From Firmicutes bacterium UBA5559 (GTDB taxonomy: Bacteria; Bacillota; Clostridia; Peptostreptococcales; Anaerovoracaceae): DNA of 24,161 nucleotides. The first letter of the stretch is position 1, and every line of letters begins with the position of its first letter. The notes below the pieces were generated by a model. It worked only from the letters and a program-made list of their open reading frames with translations, ran no database searches and was not told the origin of the DNA. Of this stretch, positions 22,162-24,161 are shown in pieces. A program made the position numbers and the translations under genes. The stretch is from contig DIMT01000013.1 of the NCBI GenBank assembly GCA_002425705.1, forward strand, positions 1 to 24,161. Direction: 5' to 3'.

Positions 22162-23523
22162 TTACAGGTTAAATTCTTTCTTTGCGTCAATGATGGATTC
22201 TTCCAGCATTGCCATTACATGGTCAATCTTTTCATAGGACAGAACTGCAGGGGGCTCAATCCGAACGGTCTTCGCATTAACCAGAGTACCTGCGGTCATG
22301 ATCTTTCTGGAGAACAGACCCTTTGTGATTTCATATCCAACTTCTGCTTCCGGGAATTCCATGCAGATCAGCAGACCAGCGCCTCGGATAGCTTTCAGAA
22401 CGGTAGGATATTTTTCCTTCAGAGCGTTCAGTTTAACCATGAAGTAGTCGCCCTTTTCCTTGGCCATCTTGGGAACGTCGTTTTCCAGCATGAACTTGAT
22501 GGTAGCCAGAGCAGCGGAGCAAGCCAGCGGGTTTCCGCCGAAGGTCGGGGATCCCAGGATCCACGGATTGTCGATCAGCTTCTGACCCCACATGTTGGGT
22601 CTTGCGATGATACCAGTGATAGGCATGATTCCGCCACCGAAAGCTTTTCCGTAAGTCATGATGTCCGGAGTAACGCCTTCGTGCTCACATCTCCACATGG
22701 TTCCGCATCGGCCCATACCAGTCTGGATTTCGTCCAGGATCATGGCTACGCCGTACTTGTCGCAGATTTCTCGAACCTTTGTCAGGTATCCGTCCGGCGG
22801 AATGATAACGCCAGCTTCGCCCTGGATCGGCTCAATGATAACGCCGGCAACCTTTTCGCCTACAGTCTGCAGGTTCTTGATAGCAACTTCCATTGCTTCA
22901 GCATTGCCGTATTCTACGTGCTGAACCTGCTGGATCATCGGCAGGTAATCTTCTCTGTAAGCACCCTTGCCGCCCATGGAGATAGCTCCGAGGGATTTAC
23001 CATGGAAAGCGCCTACTGTGGAGATATACCATCTTCCGCCGGTAGCCAGTCTGGCTAATTTCAGTGCCATTTCAACCGCTTCAGCTCCACCGTTGGTGAA
23101 GAAGCAATACTGCAGATCTCCCGGAGTGATCTTTGCCAGGGTGTTGGCCAGGTAACCTCGTAAGGGGTCAACCAGTTCCTGGGAGTGGAGCGCATAACGA
23201 TCCAGCTGAGCTTTTACAGTCTTTAAGATTTCAGGGTTTCTGTGACCACAGGTGTAGATACCGAATCCGCCTAAACAGTCGATGAATTCATTTCCATACA
23301 GGTCTTCGAAATGGTCTACGGAGTCTGTCCATTCTACGAATGCGGCATCGGTGGATACGGATTTTCTGTATTCCAGCCAGCCCGGGTTGACGTTTTCGTT
23401 GAAGTTCGCAATAGATTCCTTGACGATCGTGTCTTTCTCGTCCTTGGTCAGTTCCGGCTTTTCGATGTAGCCGACGATTCTTCTTACCTGCTCTAAAGCT
23501 GCTTCTCTGTTAAATGCTGTCAT
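22162..23523 (-). CDS. patA: Class III PLP aminotransferase, putrescine aminotransferase-like
   Basis: A 453-residue fold-type I aminotransferase. It resembles E. coli PatA (YgjG) along its length: ENVNPGWLEYRKSV, EFIDCLGGFGIYTCGHRNP, HSQELVDPLRGYLANTLA, GAFHGKSLGAIS, IIEPIQGEAGVIIPPDGYL and a C-terminal GTLVNAKTVRIEPPAVL. PLP-contacting residues are visible as Asp264 in LDEIQTGMG and the Schiff-base Lys293 in TYGKAFGGG. Known PatA transfers the amino group of putrescine or cadaverine to 2-oxoglutarate. Related ornithine or acetylornithine aminotransferases are possible but less similar. The ATG at 23523 follows AAAGGAGAT; seven extra in-frame residues upstream span the ribosome binding site. 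It appears monocistronic, with a long control region upstream and a strong terminator. Confidence 0.9.
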   Translation of the reverse strand: MTAFNREAALEQVRRIVGYIEKPELTKDEKDTIVKESIANFNENVNPGWLEYRKSVSTDAAFVEWTDSVDHFEDLYGNEFIDCLGGFGIYTCGHRNPEILKTVKAQLDRYALHSQELVDPLRGYLANTLAKITPGDLQYCFFTNGGAEAVEMALKLARLATGGRWYISTVGAFHGKSLGAISMGGKGAYREDYLPMIQQVQHVEYGNAEAMEVAIKNLQTVGEKVAGVIIEPIQGEAGVIIPPDGYLTKVREICDKYGVAMILDEIQTGMGRCGTMWRCEHEGVTPDIMTYGKAFGGGIMPITGIIARPNMWGQKLIDNPWILGSPTFGGNPLACSAALATIKFMLENDVPKMAKEKGDYFMVKLNALKEKYPTVLKAIRGAGLLICMEFPEAEVGYEITKGLFSRKIMTAGTLVNAKTVRIEPPAVLSYEKIDHVMAMLEESIIDAKKEFNL

Positions 23524-23584
23524 TTTTTTTGATCTCCTTTTCACTGTTTTACACCAGACACACCATGTGCCTTTCAGTTACGGC

Positions 23585-23610
23585 ATTATAATATTCAATA
23601 TCCGTGCCAA
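23585..23610 (-). promoter_or_regulatory. Aminotransferase promoter region: sigma-54-like and sigma-A -10 elements
   Basis: On the minus strand TTGGCACGGATATTGAAT (23593-23610) matches the sigma-54 consensus TGGCAC-N5-TTGCW except that the -12 GC is GA. Just downstream is a perfect TATAAT (23585-23590) with no good -35 at 17 nt. Either could be the promoter; the start would be about 50-60 nt before the ATG. Confidence 0.4.
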
Positions 23611-23640
23611 CTTGTCTGAATATTGCAGAAGAAACAAGTT
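23609..23640. repeat. Inverted repeat AACTTGT/ACAAGTT abutting the aminotransferase promoter
   Basis: Perfect 7-bp arms at 23609-23615 and 23634-23640 are separated by 18 bp. A second small dyad, ACTGT/ACAGT, lies at 23686-23703. Both sit upstream of the promoter elements, where operators or activator sites are expected. The rest of 23641-23773 is AT-rich, and no gene is seen. Confidence 0.4.
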
Positions 23641-23767
23641 AATAACGAAACTTTCTGATAATATGAATTTTTACCGCAAATTTGTACTGTTTTTAAGGAC
23701 AGTCTTCCTGACTTCTTCCTAATCATTCGATTTCATTCCCCCATATCTCCCAAAATATTCTCATTTT

Positions 23768-23801
23768 CAATAAAAAAGAGTCTCAAATTTGAGACTCTTT
23801 T
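23768..23801 (-). terminator. Perfect palindromic terminator after the right-edge gene
   Basis: Arms of 14 bp (AAAAGAGTCTCAAA and TTTGAGACTCTTTT, 23774-23801) form a perfect palindrome, with TTTTTTATTG continuing on the minus strand. It lies about 43 bp past the stop at 23844 and could work in both directions. Confidence 0.88.
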
Positions 23802-23843
23802 GAGGCTTTTGCTATTTTGGGGTTTTCCTGATCGAAAATTTCC

Positions 23844-24161
23844 TTATTTGGTATAATTGTCGAAATAACCCTGTATGTAAATGAAAGGAGTCCCCTTATC
23901 GCCGCTGCCGGAGGTCAAATCGCAAAGTGATCCGATCAAGTCGGTCAGACGCCGGGGCGTCGTTCCTTGCGCAGCCATGGAATCACCCAAATCGGCTTCT
24001 TTGTTACGGATGTATTCCGAAATGGCTTGCTTCAGTTCAGCGCCGCTGAGATGGGCAAAATCATTATCTGCCAGATATTTGAGCTTGACTTCATTGGGGG
24101 TTCCGTCCAGTCCTGGTGTATAACCGGGAGAAACAACCGGATCCGCCAGTTCCCAGATGCG
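23844..24161 (-). CDS. Unrecognised protein, C-terminal 105 residues (partial, 5' end off the right edge)
   Basis: The frame is open from the window edge to a TAA at 23844-23846, giving the last 105 residues. It begins RIWELADPVVSPGYTPGLDG and continues with the acidic helix-like LSGAELKQAISEYIRNKEAD, a segment TTPRRLTDLIGSLCDL, and ends TPFIYIQGYFDNYTK. I see no catalytic motif, membrane segment or known domain signature and do not name a function. Support for coding comes from the open frame, its codon-like composition and the terminator immediately downstream. A plus-strand frame over the same stretch (23881-24123) lacks a ribosome binding site consistent with a gene and is judged a shadow. 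Confidence 0.75.
   Translation of the reverse strand, partial: RIWELADPVVSPGYTPGLDGTPNEVKLKYLADNDFAHLSGAELKQAISEYIRNKEADLGDSMAAQGTTPRRLTDLIGSLCDLTSGSGDKGTPFIYIQGYFDNYTK

Noticed and set aside
23881..24123. 80-residue plus-strand frame at the right edge
   Set aside because: It is antisense to the open minus-strand frame that ends at a stop followed by a terminator, and it shows no known motif.

Overview
The window looks like chromosomal DNA from a mid-GC member of the Clostridia (Bacillota). The grounds are AGGAGG-type ribosome binding sites, U-tract hairpin terminators, a GHKL/LytTR two-component pair, ScpA/ScpB, a DUF503 (YlxP-like) protein, and a clostridial-style purine cluster with a long single-chain PurL and no adjacent purK or purB. 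The family cannot be fixed from sequence alone. A putrescine-type aminotransferase would suit an amino-acid-using anaerobe, but that is inference. Every gene I accept lies on the minus strand, so transcription runs from high to low coordinates. No rRNA, tRNA, CRISPR array, insertion sequence or phage gene was seen.

Layout from right to left (5' to 3' on the minus strand). (a) 24161-23844: the C-terminal end of an unrecognised protein, closed by a perfect hairpin terminator. (b) 23523-22162: a class III aminotransferase closest to putrescine aminotransferase (PatA/YgjG), behind a control region with inverted repeats and a sigma-54-like element, and closed by a strong terminator. (c) 21900-20812: a secreted lytic transglycosylase with a copper-amine-oxidase-N-like domain, closed by a strong terminator. 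(d) 20661-16385: mtnA, two EamA-type permeases, scpA and scpB, tightly packed or overlapping and closed by one terminator. (e) 16164-4879: the purine operon purL-purE-purC-purM-purN-purF-purH-purD followed by ylxP, behind a clear sigma-A promoter with a short leader. (f) 4760-4611: a 49-residue gene with its own promoter and terminator. (g) 4459-3755: a RsuA/RluB-type pseudouridine synthase. (h) 3689-1623: a LytTR response regulator and a GHKL sensor kinase. (i) 1498-1: a 74-residue four-cysteine protein translationally coupled to a secreted repeat protein that runs off the left edge.

The purine operon encodes de novo IMP synthesis from PRPP except for the adenylosuccinate lyase step (PurB) and any PurK. 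PurF makes phosphoribosylamine. PurD, PurN and PurL take it to FGAM. PurM makes AIR, PurE and PurC make SAICAR, and PurH completes IMP.

The most notable observation is that the PurF in this operon has glycine where the catalytic N-terminal cysteine should be. It also lacks the recognisable glutamine-site motifs, yet keeps the PRPP loop and a set of candidate cluster cysteines. It may therefore use free ammonia or an unknown ammonia donor. Other points worth following are two small unrecognised proteins with good expression signals, the aminotransferase control region, and a probable non-AUG start for the response regulator.
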